From Homarus americanus (Eukaryota; Arthropoda; Malacostraca; Decapoda; Nephropidae): a stretch of 64,000 nt of DNA. The position numbers were made by a program, and so were the translations under genes. Location of the stretch: positions 786,001 through 850,000 of the forward strand of contig NW_024725520.1 in the NCBI RefSeq assembly GCF_018991925.1, given 5' to 3'. Shown here piece after piece: positions 55,371-64,000 of this stretch (the stretch's first letter is position 1; the number at the start of each line of letters is the position of its first letter). Below the pieces are notes generated by a model. The model did no database searches. It was not told where the DNA came from and worked only from the letters and a program-made list of their open reading frames with translations.

Positions 55371-55984
55371 CTCCCTCTTAAGTGTGTGGATGTGTCGAGG
55401 ATCTCCCATAACTTCTCCCTGTTATTGAAGTGCGTGGCGGGAGCTGTGAGTTAGTGTGACAGTTACGGATGTGGAATAGATGACGTCAGGAAGCGTGCTG
55501 AGATATTAACTAGGCGTGACGGATGTTAGGGGCCATTGTTCCCCTGAGTTAGCGTCCACAGCCAGGACCTTATTTGGGACGCGCTGAAGGGGGGGCTGGT
55601 CGTGTTTGTTCACTACTTCCCAGCCCAGCCCAGCCCAAATAAATCAAGCGCCAGGTTGGGTTATCTTAAGGTTCTTCGATTTTTTTTTTTTTTTGCTCGA
55701 GAATTTTTGTCCTAGGGGATATGATCGTCGTGGTGGTGGGGGATTATGTTGTAGGGGGGGGCTACGCTATGTGGTGGGAGGGGGGGTGTACGCGTTGTGT
55801 GGTGGAGGGTGAGGGATGGGGAGAGGGGCAAGCTATACGCAGAGTCCTTCACCACGCCGCCCCGCACAACAATGGTGACAGGATGTGTAGCGAAGGAGAG
55901 AGGGAAGGTGAGGGGAGACGAGAGTTGATTTATAGGTAAAGAGGGGAAGGACTATAGGTAAAGAAGGGGGGGGGGAAGGATGGT
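55371..55984. other. Unassigned sequence, G-rich in part
   Basis: GCCCAGCCCAGCCC near 55622 and a G-rich GTGGTGGG region (55725-55810). Open frames here have no recognisable domain. Confidence 0.35.
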
Positions 55985-55989
55985 ATTGT

Positions 55990-56300
55990 GGAGTGAACCT
56001 AACCTAACCTAACGCTAATCAAAGCTAAACTAACACAGACTCAATCTAATGTAACCTAACGCTAATCAAAGCTAAACTAACACAGACTCAACCTAACGCT
56101 AACCAAAGCTAAACTAACAGACTCAATCTAACGTAACCTAACGCTAACCAACCCTAAACTAACACAGACTCAATCTAACGTAACCTAACGCTAACCAAAG
56201 CTAAACTAACAGACTCAATCTAACGTAACGTATCCAAACCTAATCTAATACAGACTTAATCTATCTTAACGCTAACTTAACACTAACCTAACGCTAATTT
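55990..56300. repeat. Minisatellite of about 47 bp made from CTAAC words
   Basis: Five to six copies including ACCTAACGCTAACCAAAGC and TAACACAGACTCAATCTAAC. It probably arose from a CCTAA core and is followed by the family's right arm. Confidence 0.85.
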
Positions 56301-56335
56301 AACATAACCTTCCCCCCCCCCCCACCTCCGCCACC

Positions 56336-56400
56336 CCAGGTAGTGTTAGGGTGTTTAAACCAGGTGACATAAGTTGAGGGGGGCTAATCTGCAGGTGATC
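56336..56400. mobile_element. TTAGG-family right arm
   Basis: AGGTAGTGTTAGGGTGTTTAA, AGGTGACATAAG and GGGGGGCTAATC, ending CAGGTGATC. A C run at 56311-56322 precedes it. Confidence 0.65.
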
Positions 56401-56884
56401 TTGCCTCTGCGACTCATAACAGTATCTCAGAAATTGACACTTGTAAATTGTTGAAAAAAATCGTCTTTACATTCTTGTGCTTTGAGATGAATAAGAGTTT
56501 CCTGACGCCATTGTGAGGTGAAGAGGAAGAGCTGGAAGAGGAGGAGGAAGAGGAGGTGGAAGAGCTGGAGGAGGAGGAGGAAGAGCTGGAGGAGGAGGAT
56601 GATCATAGTTCAAACAGTTGTTAACATCCAAGACCTGTGTAATACGACACTTAACATTAGCACTTGGGGGGGGGGGGCGTATTCGTAATCTTTTGCATTA
56701 GTGTTGAGCAACTTTTTGGAATGACGTGTACTTACTTATACGCATGACGCAGTAACTTAACTCCTGACGCAGTAACTACACACGTGACGCAGTAATTTTA
56801 CTTTTACTTATACACAAGTCTATCTCACTTACTTACTGAGAGGAATTGGACCAGTTCGCTATAATTTACAGTTTTTAGTTAGAG
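56401..56884. other. Unassigned sequence with GAG-rich repeat
   Basis: GAGGAGGAAGAGCTG repeats at 56518-56600. TGACGCAGTAACTT copies at 56745-56795. No gene. Confidence 0.45.
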
Positions 56885-56975
56885 TATAGGTTAGGTTAGC
56901 TTAGCTTAGCTTAGCTTTAGTGCTGGGGTTAATCTTCAGGTGGTAAAAGGTGGGGTGTGTAATCTTCAGGTGGCC
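56885..56975. mobile_element. TTAGG-family fragment
   Basis: TTAGGTTAGCTTAGCTTAGC followed by two GTAATCTTCAGGTGG-type words at 56930 and 56960, the two motif copies of the right arm. Confidence 0.5.
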
Positions 56976-57505
56976 GCTGTGCAGAACATGGAGGGTACGT
57001 GTCTTGTGCATCTTGTCAGGACTTTGAATATTGATGTGGGCTTTGTTCAGGTAGGCCTTGTGAGGGAGAGGGGAGGGGGGGGGGCGGTAGCGGCGGCGTG
57101 TGTGTATACAATCCCTTGTACTTTGTATGGTTCAACCTAGGAAGGGAGGAAGAGAGAGAGAGTCACCTACAATCAATACCAGGATAGACTATCTAGGCCT
57201 GTGTAAACCCTGGCATAGATATATAGTCACGGCCAGGTACTGTACTGTATATAGGCACAGCAGCTAGTGTCTCCCGGGGGCGCCCAGGTGCTACTCTCAC
57301 CCTACCTGGATTAGGATAAACTCACCTGATTGAACTCGACTTTATAGTGACAAAGATGATGAATGTGGCAGCATCCCCCAAGGGCTTCATGTGTACCCTC
57401 CTATTTTTTTTTTTTTTTTTTAGATTTTTCTCATATGAATGTTGTTGGTCTCTGAACTGTACATATTCTCTGCAGTTGTTACGAGTAAGTTAAAGGTGAT
57501 ATAAA

Positions 57506-57772
57506 GGATCACCTGAAGATTATTACCACAGCTCATCCCTCAGCTGGGGAATTGGGTTTGGTTAGGTCAGGGTATGATTGGTTAGATTAAGATAGGTTAG
57601 TTTAGGAGAGGATAAGTTAATTCAGGTTAGGTCAACGTTAGGTTAGGTTAGCATTAGTTTAGGTTAGGATAGGATAGGATAGGATGGGGTAGGATGGAAT
57701 GGGGTGGAATAGGATGGGATTGGTTAGGCATTGGGTTCGGTTATCGTAAGGTGAAATAAACTGGAGAAGGAG
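57506..57772. mobile_element. TTAGG-family element with both arms
   Basis: The left arm GGATCACCTGAAGATTATTA (57506) is followed by degenerate GGTTAGG sequence with an AGGATAGGATAGG run (57660-57720). A right-arm piece GTAAGGTGAAATAAACTGG follows (57746). Confidence 0.6.
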
Positions 57773-57779
57773 GTAGAGG

Positions 57780-58169
57780 AGGAAGGTGGTGGTAAAGGTG
57801 CAGGATAAATCTAGTTGAACTAAGACTAGCAAACGTGTGAGGCCTTGGTGAGGGGAGACACCCAGGCCATGGAGAACACAAACACACACACACACGTTTG
57901 TAGACAGACAGACAAATAGATAGACAGATTGTTAGTTAGACAGACACGAGTATATATTTTTCCCTTGGTTTCTCCCAGTCGACCAATATTGTTACCCCAT
58001 ATATGTCAGCGAACTCCATCATTTGGTTAGGTTAGGGTAAATTTTGTTTTGTTGGGTAAGGTAGGTATAGTTAGGGTAGTGTAGGTGTAAGAGACCTTCC
58101 CAGTGATTTAAAACAGCCAGGAGCCTTAGAGTACACCCAGTTTAGAACAATAAGTTTAATAAGTCATGC
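57780..58169. other. Unassigned sequence
   Basis: Short (CA)n at 57881-57894 and GGTTAGGTTAGGGTA near 58024. No gene. Confidence 0.3.
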
Positions 58170-59225
58170 CTGCAAAAGTTTTATGAGACATAATGTAAGT
58201 AGAATATATATTGGAATAGACAGTGAGTTATTTGAAGATTAAAGTGGATTTAGAAAGGGAAAAAGAAATAGAGGAGCTGTATTTGGTTTGAGAGTTTTGA
58301 GTGAAAGGGCTTTAGAGGTCCTAGAAAATTTCAATATCTGATTTGTTGATTTTGAGAAAACTTTTTATAAGGTAAAACACAATAAACTTATAAAGGTTTG
58401 GGAAAAATAGGCATCCACGAGAGATTAGAATTCTAAAAAAAAAAAATTCTGCCAACAGGAGGTGCAGTGTTAATACTTAATGAACTCCCTAATTGGTTCA
58501 AAGTTAGACAGGGAGTAAGACAAGGCTGTGTTCTGTCTCCAACTTTGTATAATATATATTCAGAATTCTTAATGAGAGAAGTTGTAAGTGACAATGACGT
58601 AATAAATTCTTATAATAAAGTAATATGAAATATATGTACAGTAGATGATACTGCTCTTATGGATAGTGAAGAGGCGTCACAAAAACTGTCTAGCAGATTA
58701 GTGGAAAATGGTGAAAAACATGGGTTAGAGTTAATGCTGTAAAGACGAAAGTAAAGGTTGTTTCAAAATTGGAAATAAATCCTAAAATAAAAATTACGGT
58801 AGGCAACAGGGAACATAAACAAGTGAAAAACGTTGTGTGCAGTGTATGGGGAGTAACACTAACTCTTACGGTAGATGTATGGAAGAAATCATACTAATAA
58901 TTGACCAAGCAAAAACCTCATATACTGTAATAATCGTAAGAAAAACCCTCATGATGGGGACATTAACTTCAATTTGAGGAAAGGTCTGCTGAAAGGCTTT
59001 ATATGACAAGGACTATTTATTGTATGGGTCAGATGCGTCAACACTTTATATAACAGACATCAGAAAGAAGTTAGAGGCCTTTGAAATGTTAAGAATAAGC
59101 TACACTGACAGGAAAACAAATAAAGAAGTACTGAAGTTAACCAAAACTTCACGAGAAATACTTTAAATGTACAGTAAAAGAAAAATGAGATACTTTGGTC
59201 ATATAATTGAGGACGAGGGAATAAA
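58170..59225 (+). pseudogene. RTE-like LINE reverse transcriptase remnant
   Basis: Broken plus-strand peptide in RT order: GFRKGKRNRGAVFGLRVLSE (58245-58310), a FVDFEKTF block (first catalytic Asp, near 58350), VRQGVRQGCVLSPTLYNIYSEF (58505-58570), a TVDDTALM block with both Asp (58637-58660), an RLVENGEKHGLE block, and a late RYFGHII-like block near 59190. Stops and frameshifts occur throughout. The QGCVLSP..(Y/F)N.YSE signature suggests the RTE group. It is unlike LINE-A/B in motif and strand. Confidence 0.75.
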
Positions 59226-59454
59226 AACAAATATTAATGGGTAAAGTTAAGGGTAGGAGGGCCAGGTAACGCTAGGGTAAGTCAGGTCAGGTCACCTTAC
59301 GTTAGGTTTTCATACGAGTAAAAATCAATCTTGACCAACCTGGCGGCATCAGCTGTTATGCCAAGGTGACACTTTACCTGAACGTGATTAAGTTGACGTC
59401 ATAATCACCCTTTTTAATAAATAGTCAGAGATCGGGATAATTGTTTAGCCTTTT

Positions 59455-59760
59455 GAGGTTGATGGTTTAACTCTTTGATGCTGATGGTTTAACTATGAGG
59501 AGAATGGTTTAACCCATACAGGACGATGTTTTAACCCTTTGAGAGGTGATGGCTTAATCCTTTGACAACGACTCTTTAATCCTTTGAGGACGATGTTTTA
59601 ACGCTTTGAGGACGATGTTTTAACGCTTTGAGGACGATGTTTAAATCCTTTGAGAACGATGGTTTAACTATGATGTTAATGTTTTACCCTTTAGGGGACT
59701 ATGGTTTAACCCGTTAAGAATGATGGTTTAACCCTTTAAGGAAAATAATTTAACCATCTC
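59455..59760. repeat. 22-bp minisatellite
   Basis: About 13 diverged copies of CTTTGAGGACGATGTTTTAA plus CG. Confidence 0.9.
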
Positions 59761-59923
59761 GTCCTCAGAGGGTAAAAGACCAAGTTCCTAGTGTTGATGA
59801 CGTCATGGGTTATAGATAAAGACCTTTTGTGATTGGTGGAGCCTCAGGATCTCTTGTACCTGTGTTAAACAAGATAGCAGTGGAGCGTTTATGAAGTAGG
59901 TTAAGACTGTAATGTATTTAAGC

Positions 59924-59954
59924 ATAGTAGTAGTAGTAGTAGTAGTAGTAGTAA

Positions 59955-59987
<33 letters not shown>

Positions 59988-60218
59988 GAGTTGTAGTGTG
60001 AGAGTGTGGTGATGGTAGTGTGAGAGTGTGGTGATGGTAGTGTGAGTGTGGTGATGGTAGTGTGAGAGTGTGTGAGGCTGTGAGAGTGTGGTGATGGCTG
60101 TGAGAGTGTGGTGATGGTAGTGTGTGAGCGTGGTGATGGTAGTGTGAGAGTGTGGTGATGGTAGTGTGAGAGCGTGGTGATGGTAGTGTGAGAGTGTGGT
60201 GATGGTAGTGTGAGAGCG
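59924..60218. repeat. (TAG)n then 22-bp minisatellite
   Basis: AGT trinucleotides at 59924-59982, then about ten copies of GTGTGGTGATGGTAGTGTGA plus GA. Confidence 0.93.
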
Positions 60219-60329
60219 AGGGATGTTCACTACAGTATGTGCCGCCTTGACCACTCACCTGGGAAACGCCGCTCAGGTGACACAGCTGCTGGGGGAGGCG
60301 TTGCTAGGGGCGACACCACACGCCATGCC

Positions 60330-60722
60330 TTCTGGGTAGTGACGGGGAGGTGCTGGTTTAGGGGGGTGCTGGTTGAAGGTGGGCGCTGGTTGAGGTGTTG
60401 GTTGAGGAGGATGCTGGTAGATGGGGGTGCTAGTTGAGGTGCTAGTTGAAGAGGGTGTTGGTTGAGGGGTGCTAGTTGAGGGTGCTGGTGGTTGAGGAGG
60501 TGCTGCTTGAAGGGGTGCTTGTTGAGGAGGGGTGCTAGTTGAAGGGGTGATGGTTGAGGGAGGTGAGGAGGTGCTGGTTGAGGGGGTGCTGGTTGAGGAG
60601 GGTGCTGGTTGTGGGGGGTGCTGGTTGAGGGGTGTGGTTGAGTGGGGTGCTGGTTGAGGCGGGTGCTGGTTGAGGAGAGGGTGCTGGTTGAGGGGGTGCT
60701 GGTTGAGGAGGGTGATTGGTGT
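60330..60722. repeat. Degenerate minisatellite
   Basis: About 20 copies of GGTGCTGGTTGAGGAGG-like units of variable length. Confidence 0.9.
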
Positions 60723-61098
60723 TCTCTCTCACCAAATACTTAATATAAACTAAGTGCTCATTAAAGCCTTCCCAGGTTTTATTGTGAGTATGACGTCACA
60801 TTGAGTATGACATTACTCACTATGACGTCACAGGTGGTCGTTACGTTAATTGGTTATCTTTGATCTTTGACTGAATGTTTGGTTGGGATTGGCAGTGAGT
60901 GAATGTGTAGCAGCTGGTCATCTGTGTGCTACGGGGATAGTTTGTTGGTTAGTTATGTTTTGATGGTTAGCTTTGGTTTGGTAGTTTGGTTAGGTTAGAT
61001 TAGGGTGGTTTAGATGGTGTAAAGGTTTACCATGACCGCAACACAGTACAGGAGGTCGTTTATAAACACAACCGCTAAGGGCTGCGGTGTTAGATATT
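60723..61098. other. Unassigned sequence
   Basis: GAGTATGACGTCACATTGAG-type near-repeats (60785-60830). No gene. Confidence 0.3.
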
Positions 61099-61163
61099 AT
61101 GTATGTATGTATGTATGTATGTATGTATGTATGTATGTATGTATGTATGTATGTATGTATGTG

Positions 61164-61195
<32 letters not shown>

Positions 61196-61205
61196 TGTAT
61201 GTATG
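61099..61205. repeat. (GTAT)n microsatellite
   Basis: About 26 tetranucleotide units with one GTGTATAT interruption. Confidence 0.96.
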
Positions 61206-61313
61206 TACTCGAGGGTAGATGTACGTACACTCAATCATATATGGATCTATATTTCTATTTTTCCTTCAGAAATTTAAAAACTAATGAAATGGGACCAACG
61301 GTGGTGAACCTTT

Positions 61314-61416
61314 ACACACTTGGAGGGTACCATTGGTCCAGTATTAGTGAGACATTGTACACTTGGAGGGTACCATTGGTCCAGTATTAGTAAGACATTG
61401 TACACTTGGAGGGTAA
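61314..61416. repeat. 43-bp tandem repeat, 2.3 copies
   Basis: Units start CACTTGGAGGGTACCATTGG and include CCAGTATTAGTGAGACATTG. Nearly perfect, so recent. Confidence 0.93.
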
Positions 61417-61425
61417 GAGTTAAGG

Positions 61426-62260
61426 ACAAAGTGATCGCTAAGGAATCAATGGACCAACATGAGTTACACTTAGCAGAATTACGAGGCAACAGTCTTGGAT
61501 CAAATGCCATTGAGGATTGTCTCTAATTTCTCTAACCCATTTTAAAACGTAAATAACTAATAACTTTAACATTATTACAAATTGAACGCGTTGGTTTTAT
61601 TATACTTGAAGAATAACTAATAATTTGTTTACTTAATATTCATAGACTTCCACATGTACTGTCCACCGTGTTATCTTTTATAAAATTTATGAATATATTA
61701 AGTTTTAAAGTGAGTCAGGTAAATTATGGACACCCTTTAGTATTTCTATCTTGACCTTGTGAGTGTTACCACCATCGTCTATTGATAACTGTTGCTGTCT
61801 GCCACCACCTCAGAAATGAATTGGACTAGTAGTATATTATTATCGTTTATTCCCATCGGCTGAAGCCCAAAGCCACAATGGGAAGTTCAAAAACAACTTC
61901 GCCAAAATGATCCACATGAACTAAATGCTGTAATTTAAACACTAGTGAGTAATGGCATTTAATTTTTACAGATTTTGGGTTTATTGAAAAAGGATAAAGT
62001 TATATCAATTTTTCACCCATCGGTTCAACTTGGAAGTTACAATGGAAGTTTCAAAAAAAAAAATTGCCAAAGTGATGCAATACACAGAGTGATGCATGTT
62101 GAGAGGGCGGTATGGTAGTTAGCTCATTAATGGCCACTGTGACCAAAATGTGTTTCACAGTTGTATGAGTAATACCATTATGAATTCACATGGCACAGCG
62201 ATTTATTTATTACACAATTAAGGTGGTAATTCTGTATGACATCACGAAATAATTAAAACG

Positions 62261-62262
<2 letters not shown>
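61426..62262. other. Unassigned sequence, with a possible relative of the hairpin elements
   Basis: TATTATTATCGTTTATTCCC then CGGCTGAAGCC (61838-61868) resembles the (AAT)n-hairpin elements but the stem is not preserved. No gene. Confidence 0.35.

Positions 62263-62311
<49 letters not shown>
62263..62311. repeat. (GT)n microsatellite
   Basis: About 24 GT units. Confidence 0.95.
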
Positions 62312-62312
<1 letters not shown>

Positions 62313-62462
62313 TTAAAGACGATAAACCCTTATTCAGACAAAACTAACGATAAGAACAGGTACAGAATGATAACATCGACGTACTGTACAGCCAAACACA
62401 AATACAACCACATAGTTCATTAACACAAATATAAAACTCTACAAATAACTAGTCACCACTTA

Positions 62463-62738
62463 CACCTGTCTCCCCATACACCTGTATCCCCTACACCTGT
62501 CTCCCCCTACTCCCCCTACCTGTCTCCCCTTGTCTCCCCACACCTGTCTCCCCTACACCTGTCTCCCCACACCTGTATCCCCTACCTGTCCTACACCCTC
62601 CCCACCTGTCTCCCCCTACACCTGTCTCCCCCACCCTGTCTCCCCTACACTATCTCCCCCCCACCTGTCTCCCCCTACACCTGTCTCCCCCCTACACCTG
62701 TCTCCCCCTACACCTGTCTCCCCCTACACGTGCTGTGG
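62463..62738. repeat. Minisatellite of about 17 bp
   Basis: About 16 copies of TACACCTGTCTCCCCC with length noise. Confidence 0.93.
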
Positions 62739-62884
62739 GTTGTTTTAAGACTCGCCCTCAACCCCGACTGTGTTAATATTAAATTGTGATCCCCGACGCT
62801 CCCTTGTTCGGTTCGGTTTCAGCCCGAATTATTCATATGATTCTCCCGACGAACCTGGAAATGTGCAGTAGTTTGTTCATCGAT

Positions 62885-63192
62885 GGTGGCGGTGGTGGTG
62901 GTGTGTTGGTGGTAGTGGTGATGTATTGGTGGTGGTGTGTTGGTGGTGGTGATGTGGTGATGTGTTGGTGGTAGTGGTGATGTGTTGGTGGTGGTGTTGT
63001 GTTGGTGGTGATGTGTTGGTGGTAGTGGTGATGTGTTGGTGGTGGTGATGTGGTGATGTGTTGGTGGTAGTGGTGATGTGTTGGTGGTGGTGTGTTGGTG
63101 GTGATGATGGGTCGGCGGTAGTAGTATAGAGGTGTGTTGTGTGGTGATGATAGTGGTGATGTGTCAGTGGTGATGTGTTAGTGGTGGTGTGG
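62885..63192. repeat. GGT-rich minisatellite
   Basis: GGTGATGTGTTGGTGGTAGT-type repeats with a longer block repeated at about 62940 and 63040. Confidence 0.92.
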
Positions 63193-63362
63193 TCAGGTTA
63201 ATTTATGTTAAGTTAGGTTAGGGTAGGTTTGATTAGAGTAGGTTAGGTTAGGTTAGAATAGGTTTGATTAGGGTAGGTATGATTAGGGTAGGTTAGGTTA
63301 GGTTAGGATAGGTTTGATTAGGGTAGGTATGATTAGGGTAGGTTAGGTTAGGGTAGATTTGC
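63193..63362. repeat. Degenerate TTAGG tract
   Basis: GGTTAGGTTAGG words with a 46-bp block (GATTAGGGTAGGTATGATTA) repeated at about 63265 and 63320. No family arm seen. Confidence 0.75.
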
Positions 63363-63404
63363 ATGTCCTGAGAGCCAAGAGGTGTCAGTAAACCTAACAT
63401 AGAC

Positions 63405-63938
63405 TATGAGAAACACAGGTCATATTATCCAGTACAGGTCACCAGAGTCGGGTCATATTATCCAGTGCAGGTCACCAGGGCCGGGTCATATTATCCAGTA
63501 CAGGTCACCAGGGCCGGGTCATATTATCCAGTACAGGTCAGTCCAGGGCCGGGTCATATCCAGCACAGGTCACAGAGTCCGGGTCATATTATCAGTACAG
63601 GTCACCAGAGTCGGGTCATATTATCAGCACAGGTCACCAGGGCCGGGTCATATCAGTACAGGTCACCAGGACCAGTCATATTATCAGCACAGGTCACCAG
63701 AGTCGGTCATATTATCAGTACAGGTCACCAGAGTCGGGTCATATTATCAGCACAGGTCACCAGGACGGGTCATATCAGTACAGGTCACCAGGACCGGGTC
63801 ATATCAGTACAGGTCACCAGGGCCGGGTCATATCCAGCACAGGTCACCAGGACCGGGTCATATCCAGTACAGGTCACCAGGGCCGGGTCATATTATCCAG
63901 TACAGGTCACCAGGGCCGGGCCGGGAGAAGGAGTCATA
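63405..63938. repeat. 33-bp minisatellite
   Basis: About 17 copies including ACAGGTCACCAGGGCCGGGT and CATATTATCCAGT. Shorter forms lacking TTATC or ending CAGTA are mixed in. Confidence 0.95.
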
Positions 63939-64000
63939 AAGGATTAAATTCTCTACAAGGGTCACCAAAAGTTTCTCCACCACGAGAGACAAAAATATAA

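Noticed and set aside
63405..63938. CRISPR-like regular array
   Set aside because: Units are contiguous with no unique spacers, and the genome is eukaryotic; it is a minisatellite. The same holds for the other regular arrays.

Overview
The window is animal nuclear DNA, most likely from a decapod crustacean. The reasons are many decayed LINEs of the CR1/L2 type that carry an SGNH-esterase ORF1, tracts of the arthropod telomere motif TTAGG at internal sites, pogo/Tigger and hAT elements, a Penelope-like element, BEL/Pao debris, and a very high load of micro- and minisatellites. There are no operons, ribosome binding sites or CRISPR arrays. Only two host genes can be supported. One is an intronless-CDS RNA exonuclease of the REXO1 family (6172-7077, +). 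The other is the first three coding exons of a gene that looks like mitoguardin (19027-21192, +). Everything else is transposable-element remains, simple repeats or unassignable intergenic sequence.

Layout. 1-5.7 kb holds nested LINEs on the minus strand: a LINE-A with esterase, endonuclease and RT remnants, a LINE-B piece inside it, and a second LINE-B split by a 521-bp hAT-type element. 5.7-8.5 kb holds the REXO1-like gene followed by a minisatellite. 8.5-11.1 kb holds a pair of about 300-bp LTRs (minus strand, TRIM-like) and LINE-B ends. 12.3-15.3 kb holds a 20-bp minisatellite, long (TA)n tracts and a Tigger transposase pseudogene interrupted by a 500-bp element with 102-bp inverted repeats. 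15.6-18.2 kb holds two Tigger-like non-autonomous elements and a hAT transposase remnant. 18.7-21.4 kb holds the mitoguardin-like exons, with small TTAGG-associated inverted-repeat elements around them. 21.4-24.2 kb is a nested set of inverted-repeat elements. 25-27.1 kb holds BEL/Pao pol debris and a Penelope-like 3' end with a probable hammerhead ribozyme. 27.9-29.2 kb is a LINE-B copy with another LINE-B inserted in it in the opposite orientation.

From about 30 kb to the end the character changes. Minisatellites and microsatellites dominate, including a 2.9-kb CT-rich 22-bp array, a 1.9-kb 22-bp array and 440 bp of (GT)n. They are mixed with TTAGG-derived tracts, a tRNA-derived SINE, three short 3'-end elements with a conserved hairpin and one RTE-like LINE remnant. 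The long open frames in these arrays (over 1000 codons) exist only because the repeat units lack stop codons; none is a gene.

The two host genes share no visible functional link. The REXO1-like protein would act on RNA 3' ends. The mitoguardin-like protein would sit in the mitochondrial outer membrane. No new multi-gene system was found. The most notable signals are (1) a dispersed inverted-repeat family whose core is TTAGG telomere-like sequence, (2) the 500-bp fold-back element with LTR-like features and an exact 5-bp target duplication, (3) a hammerhead-like core in the Penelope-like remnant, (4) a His-to-Tyr change in the exonuclease active site, and (5) a covarying terminal hairpin shared by three dispersed 3' ends. 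All identifications come from reading the sequence and family knowledge; no database search was run.
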